From Paralithodes platypus (taxonomy: Eukaryota; Arthropoda; Malacostraca; Decapoda; Lithodidae): 64,000 bases of DNA. The notes beneath the pieces are model-generated. The model saw only the letters and a program-made list of their open reading frames with translations. It was not told the DNA's origin and did not search any database. The stretch is from the NCBI GenBank assembly GCA_032716605.1, contig JAVRFV010002373.1, positions 234,001-298,000 of the forward strand. Reading direction: 5' to 3'. Shown piece after piece: positions 1-10,960 of the stretch (the stretch's first letter is position 1; each line of letters begins with the position of its first letter). Both the position numbers and the translations under genes were made by a program.

Positions 1-2234
1 TCTCCCGCCACATTAGGACTGTGGGCCACCGTTCCCCGGCCTTTGTTGCCGACCGGATCCGCGTCGCCCTGGGTATCCCTGACCCGACTGAAGGCCGTTC
101 ACCTGGCCCTCTCCCTGCTCGGGCCCTCTCCCCTGGGTCCCGCAGCCAGTCGTCCCATCGTCGGGGGGTTCCCCGGCTCCGTCCACGCTCTCGCTCGCCT
201 CGTCGTCCTCCTGATCGCCTTGACGACGCCCATCGCCCTCGTCATGGTTCTCGCCCTGAGGCCGGGGTTAGCGGCTCTGCCCCTGTGCGCCCTCCCCTGG
301 CCTCTACGGATAGGGGCTCTACTCCCTTCCGCCCGCTTCCCCAGCCCAGACGACTTCCTTTTACGTTGTCCTCTCCGCGCGCGGTTGTTCATGCTGTCGC
401 TGGCCCTCTGCTCCCTCCTCCTACACTGTCCAGGAGGGTCCGCCTGGATGTCGTTGCTTCTCCTACTTCACCTGCTTCAGTGCCTATTCTTCCTTCACGG
501 TCTCGTCCCACGGTGGTGGTCCCTCCCTCCTCCGCCTCGGTGTCGGGCCGCCCTGTTATCTCAGCCCCGGGGATCCTTGCTCTGTTTCCCCCCGCGGCTC
601 CTGGCCTCCTTTCACCCGGCCAGCCTTCCCACTCCCGTCGTCCTGCTCCTCCTCATTCTTCTCTTCCTGACCTTCACTTACCGTCTCGCCAGGGGGGTAC
701 CCCTCCTCTTGCCTCGGTGGGGTTTCGCGAGGTTTTGGGGTCCCCTTTCTCAGGAGCTGATGTGTCGCTGGAAGAGGGGAATGGTGCTGTTTCCCCCTCG
801 GCTGTTCGTGATCGGGGACGAGTCCCTCAACGGCGACACAACCGTCGTCGCTCGCCTTCCTTGGGCCGCGACGCTGCTGGTTCGTGTCGTGGGTCTCGCT
901 CCTGCTCACGCTCGCCCCTGCGGGCCGCCCACTCTGGGGGGGGGGTTAGCCTCTCTCGGATCGATTGTCGGCTATGCAGGGCTGGGTTGTGTCACGCTTC
1001 GACGGGCGCTTGGAGTCGATGGAAGACTCCCTCTTCTCGCCCTTCTTGGCGGTGCCTCACCCTCCGCGCCTCACCCTACCTACCCCTGCTACGGTCCCCC
1101 TCCCTTCTGCAGGCCTACGCTCTGGTCAGACATCAGCCGCCCTGACATCCTTCCGGCTGTTCAGTCCCTGGCTGTGTTGACGGGTCTGTCCTCCTATGGG
1201 ACAGGTTTGTGCGACGCCGGTACGCCTGGCTTAGCCATCATGCTCGGTCACCCTCTCCCATTGGTGGCCTGGTTTGCTGAGGCCTTCGACTTCACACACC
1301 GATCCGTCGACGGCTCTCCTTCCGTCCCTCCCCCGGAGTCGTCCCTGATTTTGCCTCCTCTTGTGTCTGTCGGCGGGTTGGACGGCGCGTTCTGGTCCTG
1401 GATGAGCGCGCCCGTTCTTGAACTTTGTTCTATTGCTACCCCGTTCTTCTCTCCCCCGGATCAGCCCTCTGTCGCCAAGGTTTTTCCCTTGCGACAGAGG
1501 GTGACGGACTTATTGTCTTGTCTTTAGGTTCCCTCCAGACGTCTGTTCACCACCTGCGGCTTTTCGAGGCGTCTGCGCCAGGCGATCTTCGCGAGGGTTT
1601 GGACCGCGTTCAGCGGGTCCACCTTCGGCTCGCGGTGTCTTTGGTTCCCGAGCTGAAGGCAGTTTTGTGCGCGGCAACTCGGCACCGCACGACGGTACGG
1701 TCTTCGTTCTGCCGGCCGGCCCCCTTGGTTATTCGTCAGGGTTTGTTGTACTCTGCGCTATATACGTCGGGTTTTTTTACGCAGGATGCTTGGGAATGCT
1801 ACGCTTCTCTGTCGGCGGCCCCTGCTTCCGCCACACGACGCTGCACTGTGTCGTTACGGACCCTGCTTACGTCACGCACCGACGCGCTGTGCCGCGCGCG
1901 GGGTCTTCTCAGTCCCGTCCTTCTGCCGGTCCTCTTCGGGGTGCTGCTGCAAGTGCTGCCGCCTTGCACGGGCGCAGGACTGGGACGTTGCTGGCCAGTG
2001 CATCGGTTCCGCCTCGCACTTTTGTTCTTGCCCCTTTCATCCCCTCTGTGTCGGGGCTGGCCGGCCTTCCACTTCCGGCCGCCCTTCGAAGGGGTCAGCC
2101 CCGCGCCGGCCTGGGGTTGGGGTGGCCCGCCCTTTTCGACGAGGTTGGGGGGGGCGGGGGTAGAGGAGGTCAACGTGGCGCTCATGCCCGCACGGCCCGT
2201 ACCGGGGGTACCTCCACGTCAACACAATGTGTAG
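1..2234 (+). pseudogene. DIRS gag-like region
   Basis: Proline-, serine- and arginine-rich reading frames cover this stretch, including an RSRSPRR-type segment near codon 55 of the frame starting at base 21, like the RS-rich N-terminal part of the gag at 59966. The later part, about 1530-1900 in the frame ending at 2234, keeps an LREGLDRVQRVHLRL segment and a TSGFFTQDAWECY segment that resemble the distal gag of the other copy (TASLMSPEVWRTVF). All three forward frames are long and open simply because A is rare, so no single frame can be taken as intact. Presumed role: nucleic-acid-binding structural protein of the element. Confidence 0.5.
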
Positions 2235-2339
2235 TTCTCTGGGTCGGCCTCCTTGTTCTCCTTCTCGCCTGGGCGTACCGGGTCGCACCCCTCCTCTCGG
2301 GTGCTCCCTCGGGTTGTTTTCGCCCTTGCGCCCCTCGGT

Positions 2340-3765
2340 AGCCGCGAGGGACGTTGGGGGGCGGCGGGTTGCGCGGAGGGGTCTCACCTGGAGGTGGACG
2401 TCCAGACCCCCACTCCGCTCTTGTCACCGACAACGGCCCATCTCTTCAGAGGTGGCCCACGTGTTCACTTCCATGCCCGAGCTGGGTAGCGTCGAGGGAG
2501 TTGACCGCCGGTCACCCGGTTTTCCTCTCCCGTGTCTTTCTGGTTCCGTCACCGACCTGCGACGCGATGCGTCCGGTGGTGGATCTGTCGGCCCTCAACG
2601 GGCACATCGTGCACACACGGTTTCGGATGCTGCCGGTACCCCTGGTACGCCTGGCCCTGTGCCCTCTGTCGTGGGTAGTGTCGCTGGCCCTCCAGGATGT
2701 GTCTTGGCTCGTTCCTCTCCATCCTCGCTTCCAGCGATTCTTGGCCGTTCGGACTTTCGATCGTGTGTTCCTGTTCGACGGCCTTCCCTTCGGTCTCCAC
2801 ATCGCGCCGCAGATCTTCTCCGCACTGGTGGGGCAGGCTCTGGGTCCTCTCCTCAGGAGCGGGCTCCAGCTCGTTTTCCTTGGCCGTTTGGTTGGTAGTT
2901 TCCGACGCCCTAGGCCTGTGCTTTGGCGACGCCCTCACAGTCGTTCGCAACATCGCACGGTTAGGGTTCCCCTTCGATGTTCCCAAGTCACGCTTGACCC
3001 CGTCGCGTGTCGTGCCATGGGTCGGTCTCGCATGGGTTTTGTCCGGCGCTACGGTGACCCGGGGTCTGCCGGCCCCGGTGCACCTTCGGTGGACGGTCCT
3101 CGCCGTGTTGCACTCGGTCTCCCTCCCGGGGTGGCTCTGGGACTCGTTCGTGGGTTCGCTGCATTGGGCCGCTCTGCCCCTTCCCTTAGGGAGCCTCTGG
3201 CTACGCCGCCTCCTCCTCATGGGCACCGCGGTGTTTCTGTTGCCCCTATGGATCGGCTCCTGCCGCTCCCGCGTACCGTTCGCCGACGCTTCGGTCGCTG
3301 GGTTGCTCGGGGCTCGCTCTCTGCGACTGTGCCCTGGACCGCCCCCCCCCCCGCCGACGGTCTGGGTAACCACAGATACGTCGAGCGAGGTTGGGTGAGG
3401 TTCCCAATCGAACCTGGGACGTCCACTTCCCGGCAGATGGGTGGGTCTCCCTCCTCTTACCTGTCTATGCCCTCGGATTGTTGGTTCCTTTGTTCTTCCT
3501 GCGGGACCACGCGCTGGCCCTTCGGGTTGGACACTCAGACAAGCTGTCCCCTGTTTCCTTATGCAGGGGTCCTCCAGGTCGTTGACTCTATTGGGGGTCT
3601 CGGTGGAGTTGTTCTTCCTCGCGGACCGACACCCCTTCTCCTTGCATGCCTCCTCCCTGCCCGGGCCTCCCACCCTTTGGGCGGCCGCCCTGTCGAGAGG
3701 GCAGGGCGTTCTTGTAGAATGGGCGATGAAACGGACTGTGTTCGCCGACCTCGCGGCTTCCTGAG
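2340..3765 (+). pseudogene. DIRS reverse transcriptase and RNase H, catalytic residues lost
   Basis: Frame 1 (about 2370-2490) keeps RRVARRGLTWRW, matching RMVARKGITWQW of the other copy. Frame 2 (about 2490-2870) keeps MRPVVDLSALN, SLALQDVSW, FQRFLAVRTF and LPFGLHIAPQIF. Frame 3 (about 2870-3398) keeps FLAVWLVV, SRVVPWVGLAWVL and TVWVTTDTS. Motif A reads SLALQD where the intact copy has SLDLTD, and the YLDD core is replaced by FLAV. The changes fit GAC to GCC and GAT to GTT. RNase H remnants run to about 3765 with two more frame changes. The protein cannot be active. Confidence 0.75.
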
Positions 3766-5165
3766 GTGTTCCGGAGGTCGCCTTGTTCGCATCGGGGGTG
3801 CCGCGCCAGTTGCCTCTGGACCTCTCCCTCCGGCTTCGCGCTCCGGGGGGGGTCCGGACGCTTTCATGGTCGCCTGGTACAGGTGGCGGTCGATATCCAT
3901 CTTTCCGCCACCAGACGCGCTGTTGATGTGCCCAGTCTTCGCGAAGCTGCGGCTGTACCACGGCTGCGTCTGGCTCCTCGCGCCTCTGTGGCCGGCACGG
4001 ACTTGGTCCGCCCGGTTGCTGCGGTGGTGCCCGAGTCCGGTCCCTCTACCTGTCTCTGGCTTCCACTTGGGCTAGGTTGGGGTCCTGCGGACCTCTTTGG
4101 CCTTCGCATCGTGCTTGTTCATGAGGCACGGTGGCTCCCGGTCCCCGGCCGGGCCCTGCCTGACTTCCTGCAGCGTTCCTGGCCGTCTTCTCCTTGGGGG
4201 ACTTACGGGTCCCGCTGGAGGTCTTTTACTAGGTGGCTACAGGCCACTCGCCTGCCAGTTGGCTCTCCTTCCCTCGTCCTACGCTCCTTGTTTCACCTCT
4301 TCCGTACACGTCGCTTTCCAGTCGACGCTATACGTACCCACTTGTCTGCCGTCCGGGGGGGTTCTTTGGGTCCATCGCTGGGCTGGTCGTTCCGCCACAG
4401 GTGCTGGATTCCTTCCTGACGGCTGCCTTCCGGGATCGACCGCCTCCGCGCCAGGTCCCTCCGCTGTGGGATCTGGGGCGGGCTCTGGTCCTTCTGGCTT
4501 CCCCCACGTATACAAGGGCCGCTACGCCGGTTCCGTTGCTCGGGCGTCCACTCTTCCTTGTCGCTCTGGCCACTGGGGATCGGGTGTCTGCACTAGCGGC
4601 ATTGTCACGGCCCCGGGACTGCGTGCGATTCTCCCCGTCCTTGCATGGCGTCTCGTTCGCCTCCTCCCCACCTTTTGTTACCACGCATGGGAGGGAGGCC
4701 CCCGTTTTCCAGCCTTTCGCCGTCCAGGCTTTACGGCGTGGGCATCCTCGCCATGTGTTGTGCCCGGTGTCAGCCTTGCACTCCTCTGTTGCGTCTGTGG
4801 CGCCGCCTTCGGGTACTGCTGTGTGGGTGTCTCCTCGGACAGGTGGGAGGCTCTCGCAGGTGCAGCTGGGCCGCCACGTTTGTCGGACCGTTCGTGCCCG
4901 TCACCCTGTTTGTAGGGGTTCTGCGCGTGATGTCAGATCCTTTGCTGCCTCCTTCCGGTTCCTGCCACGTCGATCCTTCCCTGCCTTCGCCTCAGCGGTT
5001 TTGTGGTCTTCTATCCATTCCTTCATCTCCTCCTACCTCTCCGTGTCCAGTGTTCGACCCCCTCGGCCGGTGATTGCTCTCGGGGGTCGTGTTTCCTGGT
5101 GCTCTGACGAAGATCCCTGGTCTTCCCCCCTTGTCCCTCGTTCTTTTCCTTTGTTTTTTTTTTGA
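3766..5165 (+). pseudogene. DIRS connector and tyrosine recombinase
   Basis: A connector rich in W and R (WYRWRSISIFPPPDALL, about 3880-3960) precedes a core-binding domain around 4140-4420 (TYGSRWRSFTRWL, then FPVDAIRTHLSAV) and a catalytic domain in a third frame, about 4440-5165. In the latter TGDRVSALAAL, HVLCPVSALH, ARDVRSFAAS and SFISSYL occupy the places of the recombinase R, the H-x-x-R box (here R-D-V-R, so the His is lost) and the nucleophilic Tyr. The family integrates circular cDNA by site-specific recombination. Frame breaks near 4080 and 4420 and the altered H box make this copy non-functional. Confidence 0.7.
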
Positions 5166-5535
5166 CAAAGGGGGGGGGGGGGTGTATGGGTTTGCAACAC
5201 TGGATTGCAAGTTTGGGATTATGTATTGTTCCAGTACATAAGTGTTTTTGCCACATTGAAAATTGTGTTTTGTTCTTGTGTTCAGTGTTTTTGTTGGTTT
5301 TTGAAGAAAAGGGATTTTGGGTACAGTACCTTTTTGGTTTCAGACAAGTCTATGTTTTTGCATTACTATGAATGACGGGCATGTGTTAAAACTGTTCTTT
5401 TTAGCTACTCCTCAGTTTTTCACTCTTTTATTAAACTCTCTTGTTTAAATTGTGTCTTTGTCATTCGTAATTTTGTTTTATGCATTGGTTTTTTTGGTAG
5501 GTTGGGCTTGGATGTCCTCCTCCTATTTGTTATGC
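5166..5535. other. spacer after DIRS recombinase
   Basis: A G homopolymer (about 5170-5182) is followed by T-rich unique-looking sequence. No ORF, exon or repeat was recognised. It may hold the element's 3' terminal repeat, which could not be shown. Confidence 0.4.
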
Positions 5536-6060
5536 AGCCTTGACGTTGGATTTGCCAAGACTACTAACAAATTGGGAGGTTTGACGTACCTCCCAACCTA
5601 CCAAATAGGAAAACCTACTATTTGGTAGTAGTCTTGGAAAATCCAACGTACATAATACCCTCCCTCACGCCGGACCCCTGCCCATCCGCGTTCTTCTGCT
5701 GACGTGAGATGTGATGACAAGAGAGGGTCGCTCATGCGCACGTTCGACAGGGATCTGCACATGACGGAACACAGGATGGGCCTTAAGCGGTAACTAAGGT
5801 AAACCCCTTTTTCTTCTCTTCTATGCTTTTTTCACCTTCGGTGGTAGTTTTGGTTAATGTACAACGTCTCCTAGAGCAAGATAAGGAGTAGACTCTAGAC
5901 GTTTTCTTTTTAACCGCGGTTGGAATGACGACATAGCAGTCAAAATAGACAAGTCGTCATTGCAATTAGGTTAATAGCCTTGACGTTGGATTTTCCAAGA
6001 CTACTACCAAATAGTAGGTTTTCCTATTTGGTAGGTTGGGAGGTACGTCAAACCTCCCAT
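5536..6060. mobile_element. foldback/MITE-like element with ~80-bp inverted arms
   Basis: The segment at 5571-5652 is the near-perfect reverse complement of 5979-6057 (shared core ACGTTGGATTTTCCAAGAC, then CCTATTTGGTAGGTTGGGAG). Each arm also ends in a small palindrome, TGGGAGGT-7 nt-ACCTCCCA. A partial third copy in direct orientation lies at 5536-5571. The interior (5660-5975) has no coding potential. The element interrupts or abuts LINE sequence that begins at about 6060. Confidence 0.7.
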
Positions 6061-6770
6061 TATCAGTCATATGCCTCTCTTATTACAGTGTATGCTCCTA
6101 CCGAGATGAGTGACTTTGAAGAGAAAGAACTGTTCTACACCAAACTTGACTCATTGTTGAACAGTGCCACCCTCGGAACACCATCATTGTCCTTGGAGAT
6201 TTCAATGCAGTTACGGGCACAGATAGGGCTGGCTATGAGATATGTGTCGGTCCCCATGGCTCTGGCACCATGAATGTCAACAGCTCTCTCTTCTTGACCT
6301 TCGCAAGGTCCAGGAAGTTCAGGATTGCGGGATCCTGGTTCCACACTGCTGGACCTGGTATTCCAATGCTGGTGGTGTGGCCAAGGAGATTGATGATGTA
6401 CATTGTACTTGTAAGCACTCGTTGGAGAATCCTTCAGAACTGCAGAGTCTTTAGAAGTGCCGAGTTCTTTGCTACCGACCACAGACTTGTTATTGCTACA
6501 CTGAAGCTATGACTCAAAACTAGAAAAATCTCAAAATGCTATCCCCCCGGGTTTCATCTTGAGGCTCAAGGATGAGGATTGTGCAAGGCAGTATGCAGTA
6601 GCAGTCTCAAATCGACTTGACGTGCTGCTTGACTCGCTGGAGGACCCTGTAGAACTGTGGGAAAACTATAAGCGTGGAACCCTGTCAGCAGCTGCTGAAT
6701 GCATTGGAGTTAAACCAAGGTCAATGAGGGGTTTCCTATCAGGGGAAACGAAACACTGGGCATAATACAA
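6060..6770 (+). mobile_element. LINE endonuclease-domain fragment
   Basis: Translation gives an apurinic-endonuclease-like region: VYAPTEMSDFEEKELFY near 6090, GDFNAVTGTDRAGYE near 6200, and ATDHRLVIATLKL near 6475, followed by a linker (LWENYKRGTLSAAAECIGV, 6655-6715). Frame changes near 6190, 6290 and 6400 and a stop near 6512 make it a relic. The GDFN and DH motifs mark the endonuclease of non-LTR retrotransposons, often annotated as craniofacial-development-protein-2-like. The 5' end meets the foldback element and the RT part is missing. Confidence 0.7.
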
Positions 6771-6864
6771 AAAAGTCGTGCTGCCAGATTGAATGGAGAT
6801 CTGGGGCGCCACAGGGCTCTGTCCTGTAGAGCCAGAACTTTACTGAGGGGAGACAAGGAGAGTT

Positions 6865-7700
6865 CTTTTTAAGTTTCTAAGTGAGTGAGGGAGACAAAAG
6901 ACAGAACTGCCTGTAGTGAGTACCTCCCCCAGAGTTGAAAGAATGACAGGGCCAAAATTAAGGGATGTTCGAGCCAAAATGCCTGGACACACGGAGTTTG
7001 AAGCAATTTAAGTAATAGGAAGAGGGAAATACTGATTCTGGGAGAGTTCCAGAGCTCAGCTTTTGAATAGAAGAAAGATTGAGAATAACGTTTCACTCTT
7101 GGATTGAAGAGTTGCACAGAGTAGGGGTGGGATTGTGTTGCAAGACGGGTGCTACGTGCTCTACGAAGAGGGGGTGGCATAGCTTACACTGAGAGAGCTC
7201 TGAGGAACACTGATTATGGTAACAGCAGTAGAATAGTGAGAGATGCAACATTGCGGCGAAGAGAGAGACTACAAAGAGTTGGTGAGTGTATGTGAGTTAA
7301 TGAGACGGAAGGCTTTCTTTTCTACTTTGTCTAGAAGTGCTGTGTGAGAGGATCCTCCCCACACGTGTGAACAATACTCAATACATGGACGTACTGTGCC
7401 TCTGTACAGCGAAAGAAGCTGCGCATGAGTAAAGACCCCCCGGAGGCAGTTGAGCACACCCAGCTTCTGGGAAGCTGTTTTAGCTAGTGGTAATATGATC
7501 TTTCCAAGAGAGATCTGAAGAAAAAGAGACACTAAGAAAATTAAGAGAAGATAGAGGGTTAATTTGTATGTTGTTGAAAAGTAGGTCATAAGTTTTCTGG
7601 AAGGGGACGAGTAGACAGATGGAGGAATTGAGTTTTGGAAGCATTGAAAGTAACAAGGTTTTAACAAAACATAAAAACACAAATAAATTTAAATTTCTAT
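6865..7700 (-). mobile_element. LINE 3' fragment (family F), 5'-truncated
   Basis: Minus-strand translation gives the C-terminal RT part: PLAKTASQKLGVLNCLRG, CIEYCSHVWGGSSHTALL, KKAFRLINSHTLTNSL (7270-7500) and then PPPLRRARSTRLATQSHPY (about 7060-7170). It matches the better copy at 12797-14045 almost residue for residue and shows frame breaks. The RT catalytic core is absent, as expected from 5' truncation during target-primed reverse transcription. Confidence 0.75.
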
Positions 7701-7759
7701 GAAAACATTCCACACTGATATTTGGTATTGATAAATACGCTCAATGTAATGAAAAATTA

Positions 7760-8165
7760 CTGGTGATGGGCTGGTCTATCAGAGTGAGAACTGAGCGATC
7801 TCTGCCATACCCATAGCTTACTCTGACTGTTCCTTTTACTTTTATATTTTCTAGATCTCAAGTGACGGCGTCTCTTCCGTGGATTGACCTCCCAGTCTAC
7901 CTAGATTGGAAGCCAAAGCGTCACATTTTTTCCTTTGCCCCTCAACTTTCTCTTCATAATTGCTGAGGGGCACAGGGCCCTGGGTGGGGCTTTGGTTTCC
8001 CGGGCATTTCCGCACCTCCTCAGCTCCCCGCCATGGAGTGGCTTCGGTCACCCAGGCTTTATTGTGGTCGGCAGGGAGGGTTCTGTGGGGGCGCTCGGTT
8101 ATGGCCTTGGCCTTGCTCGGGGACTTGGGGCTGTTCAGCCAGGCAGCTTGGGGAACAACAACAAC
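7760..8165 (+). mobile_element. (AAC)n-tailed short retroposon, copy 1
   Basis: About 400 bp that recurs in inverted orientation at 9578-10000, with matching blocks such as GATGGGCTGGTCTATCAGAG and CACCCAGGCTTTATTGTGG. It ends in a short AAC repeat at 8153-8165, suggesting retroposition. The ORFs across it are not conserved in frame between the copies, so it is probably non-coding. Confidence 0.65.
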
Positions 8166-8504
8166 TGTACAGTAATGGAAAAAGGACGTTAAACCATTGT
8201 ATGTATGTATGTATGCATAAAACATCAATAACTTTCTCCTTGTCATATGCTGTTTATATTTATTCTGTCAACTTTTAGTTAGTTTGTATGGCAGGCTAAA
8301 TCTTACCTCAACAACATAGATTTCTACTCAGGGGTACGGAACAAGGTAGATGTTGCGTTAAGAGCAGCAAGATCCCTGGCTCGGCAGTAACTCAGGATGC
8401 ACGAGACATCTTCCGGCAGCTGGTGTAACCGTATCTTCCTCATGGTTACAAACTTCCCCAGCCAACTACCGGTACATCTGAAAATAACATATAAAATAGG
8501 AAAT
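8166..8504. other. AT-rich spacer with GTAT microsatellite
   Basis: A short TATG/GTAT repeat lies near 8200. A possible decayed pol-like stretch lies near 8320-8460 but no motif could be secured. Confidence 0.3.
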
Positions 8505-8992
8505 TAACTCTTTCAGTGCAGGCTGTAATATAAAAAATACGGTCATCACTGCGGCACTTGTCATATGACAATTGCCAAATTTCTGCCTTGAACAAGGGCT
8601 GGGAGGCAGACGAGCGAGTCTAAGCAGCGCGGGGACCGTCCCATCCACCGCCCGTCGTGTCTGGGCCATCACTATTGGCAGTGGGAGACATCTCCAACTC
8701 CCTTACAGACTTGGGAATAGCAGAAACCGCTCAAACTCGCTATTTTTTACCGATTTAGCGTCACCTGTGCAATATCGTTGCACTGCAACGAGTGGTCGTA
8801 CAGACATGATTCAGGTGTCATTGGAATGGTCTATTCCTCTGATTTCAAGGATATATCATTGAAATACGTTCTAGCTATTGTTTATACATGAAAATGTGAA
8901 GGGAATGATGGTTACTTTTAGTCCAAAACCCCCGTATGGTACAGTGCAGACCAAGCAATTGTCATATGACAAATGCTGCAACAAAAGTGTTA
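8505..8992. mobile_element. MITE with GTCATATGAC terminal motif, copy 1
   Basis: Inverted ends share GTCATATGACAATTGC (about 8560 and, reversed, near 8960). The left edge reads TTAACTCTTTCA, so a TTAA target is possible. The whole 490-bp unit recurs in reverse orientation at 51213-51704, sharing the interior blocks ending CCCCCGTATGGTACAGTGCA and the AATATCGTTGCA region. It is non-autonomous with no ORF. Confidence 0.7.
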
Positions 8993-8999
8993 AAACATA

Positions 9000-9577
9000 C
9001 AACTGAAACTGTAGGCTACTTTGAGTAGATTCAAATACACAACAGTTGAGATATACACTGTATTCTCTCTCCAGACTCCCAAGATGCCGCTTAGTATTTA
9101 TATAGGGAAAACTTATACCAGTATTTTAATTGTATCAAGGGTGATGTATGGGGCTGAGACATGGGCTCTGATGGCAAAGGAAAGAAGAAAGCTGGATGTG
9201 ATGGAGATGAGCTGCTTCAGGAGTATGTGTCGAGTGACTTGAGTCAGATTGAGGAATGAAGAGATACGTAGGAGAGTGGGGCAGCAGGAACATTTGTTGG
9301 CCAGATTGGACAGAAGGGTGCTGTGCTGGTATGGACATGTTGAGCGAATGGAAAATGAAAGGCTTACAAAGAGAATATGTGAGTCAGAAGCAAGGGGAGG
9401 TAGAGGGGTAGGAAGACCTCCATTAAGATGGAGAAAATGTGTAGTACAAGCGTTAGAAAATAGAGGAATTTCTATAGATCAGGCAAGAGAAGTGGTAATA
9501 AATAGGAATGAATGGAGAATGCTATAGAATAGAGGAGTGAAAATGTGGTCGTTTGGGAGAGGGGGTCAGGCGCCAGT
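9000..9577 (+). mobile_element. LINE RT C-terminal fragment (family H)
   Basis: Translation gives VMYGAETWALMAKERRKLDV (9140-9200), a frameshift near 9240, then RNEEIRRRVGQQEHLL, RRVLCWYGHVERMENERL and GRPPLRWRKCVVQALENRG. This is the thumb/C-terminal region common to many LINE reverse transcriptases, cut off from its catalytic core. The 3' end (GTCGTTTGGGAGAGGG then GTT repeats) matches, in reverse, the sequence at 40680-40735, where a minus-strand relative begins. Confidence 0.75.
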
Positions 9578-10005
9578 TGTTGTTGTTGTTGTTGTTCTTG
9601 TTGTTGTTCCCCAAGCTGCCTGGCCGAACAGCCCCAAGGCCCCGAGCAAGGTCAAGGCCATAACCGAGCGCCCCCACAGAACCCTCCCTGCCGACCACAA
9701 TAAAGCCTGGGTGACCGAAGCCACTCCATGGCGGGGAGCTGAGGAGGGTGCGGAAACGCCCGGGAAACCAAAGACCCACCCAGGGCCCTGTGCCCCTCAG
9801 CAATTATGAAGAGAAAGTTGAGGAGCAAAGGAAAAATGTGACGCTTTGGCTTGGTAGATTGGGAGGTCAATCCACGGAAGAGACGCCGTCACTTGAGATC
9901 TAGAAAATATATAAGTAAAAGGAACAGTCAGAGTAAGCTATGGGTATGGCAGAGATCGCTCAGTTCTCACTCTGATAGACCAGCCCATCACCACATGACT
10001 AGAAC
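9578..10005 (-). mobile_element. (AAC)n-tailed short retroposon, copy 2
   Basis: Reverse complement of the unit at 7760-8165, with its AAC tail reading as GTT repeats at 9578-9608. It is tail-to-tail with the LINE fragment just upstream, both sharing the GTT run. The two copies form an inverted pair about 1.8 kb apart. Confidence 0.7.
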
Positions 10006-10380
10006 CCAATCCTCTCAGCATCAGCTAGGAAAGGCCCAAGAAAGCCGCCTTTGGCGGGGGGATAGCTACCCTATTTCAACCCCTTTCGGGGTTGGGCACC
10101 CGCCCAAGTAATTGTTAGGGGTCACTTGAAGCATGCTATGCTTACAGGTACCTACCCGATAGCACTATCGTTAGTGAGTGCTATATATATTTTGTTGTAC
10201 TATTGTTGATATCTTGTCAAATTGCAAATTTAACTTTATAAAATTTGATATAAATTGTAGTTTCTTTATTCATACAGAATTTAGTCAAATTTACCAGGAC
10301 GTCCCGGAGTCCCATTTTGACTAATTCCTTGAACGTCATATGACGACAGTGCATTGTAAAATATGCGATCAGTTTGCTTG
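10006..10380. other. gene-free spacer
   Basis: Small GC-rich hairpins (CAACCCCTTTCGGGGTTG near 10077) sit within AT-rich sequence. No gene was seen. Confidence 0.4.
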
Positions 10381-10700
10381 GGAACCCAGGGTGTCAATCC
10401 ACAAAATATGAATTGTGTTATCATTAGGACTATGGTTTATTATTTTGTTATCATTAGGCCTATAGCGCGACGGAGCGAGCTCTAGGGGGCAGGGTGTCAA
10501 TCCACAAAATGTGAATTGTGTTATCATTATGGTTTATTATTTTGTTATCATTATAGCGCGACGGAGCGCCAAAGGCACGAGCTCTAGGTGGGTCTGGGGG
10601 CATGCCCACCCGGAAAATTTTGAGAATTTAGGTGTCTAAAACAACATTTCCTGCAATCTAAAAGCAATCAAGATGGAAAATATGGAGACCAAAATTGTGA
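10380..10700. repeat. interspersed repeat, copy 1, with internal duplication
   Basis: Starts GGAACCCAGGGTGTCAATCC and contains two versions of a GTGTTATCATTA...TAGCGCGACGGAGCG block. It recurs at 14578-14800, ending in both with GATGGAAAATATGGAGACC. It is not coding. Confidence 0.65.
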
Positions 10701-10794
10701 CAATTTAGGCCTACTTTTTTTTTTTTTAATTAGGCTTGGCCTAGGCAGCACTAGGCTAAGCCTATTCCAAAACTTAAGAGTAGGCTTAGGCTAG

Positions 10795-10960
10795 GACCTA
10801 GGTTAGCCTAAGCTGACCGTTTTGGTGGGGTCAGTACTCAAGGTATTAGTGAGATGGGTTTATAATTGGGCCTTGTAATTGGGGTTGGTTGTGACAGGGA
10901 TCTGCCTTGTATGGGCCGATCGGCTTTTTGCAGACTCCCATTTTCTTATGTTCTTAGGCC
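10795..10960 (-). mobile_element. LINE 3'-UTR-like repeat
   Basis: The reverse complement contains AACATAAGAAAATGGGAGTC and CCCCAATTACAAGGCCCAAT. A second copy in + orientation lies at 43020-43160. I associate it with the untranslated tail of a CR1-like LINE; this is inference. Confidence 0.45.

Larger units (their letters stand above)
1..5165 (+). mobile_element. DIRS-like tyrosine-recombinase retrotransposon, decayed, 5' end outside window
   Basis: The gag-like, reverse transcriptase, RNase H, connector and tyrosine recombinase parts lie in the order usual for DIRS elements and align by eye with the fresher copy at the right end of the window. The reading frame changes at least six times. 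The + strand is very poor in A: four sampled 60-base rows held 8, 3, 3 and 6 A. RT catalytic aspartates are replaced. This is a dead copy. Termini and inverted repeats were not identified; the start lies left of the window. Confidence 0.8.

Noticed and set aside
43..1527. 494-codon hydrophobic ORF in the DIRS gag region
   Set aside because: A scarcity on + removes stop codons from all forward frames; the hydrophobic translation is the shadow of a Pro/Ser/Arg-rich frame.
2549..3961. 470-codon minus-strand ORF
   Set aside because: Antisense of the RT region; stops on the minus strand need T-A pairs that are rare here. RT homology lies on +.
1..5165. Bacterial or other foreign GC-rich insert
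   Set aside because: The content is DIRS gag-RT-RNase H-recombinase, related to the element at 60-64 kb; GC richness reflects A loss.
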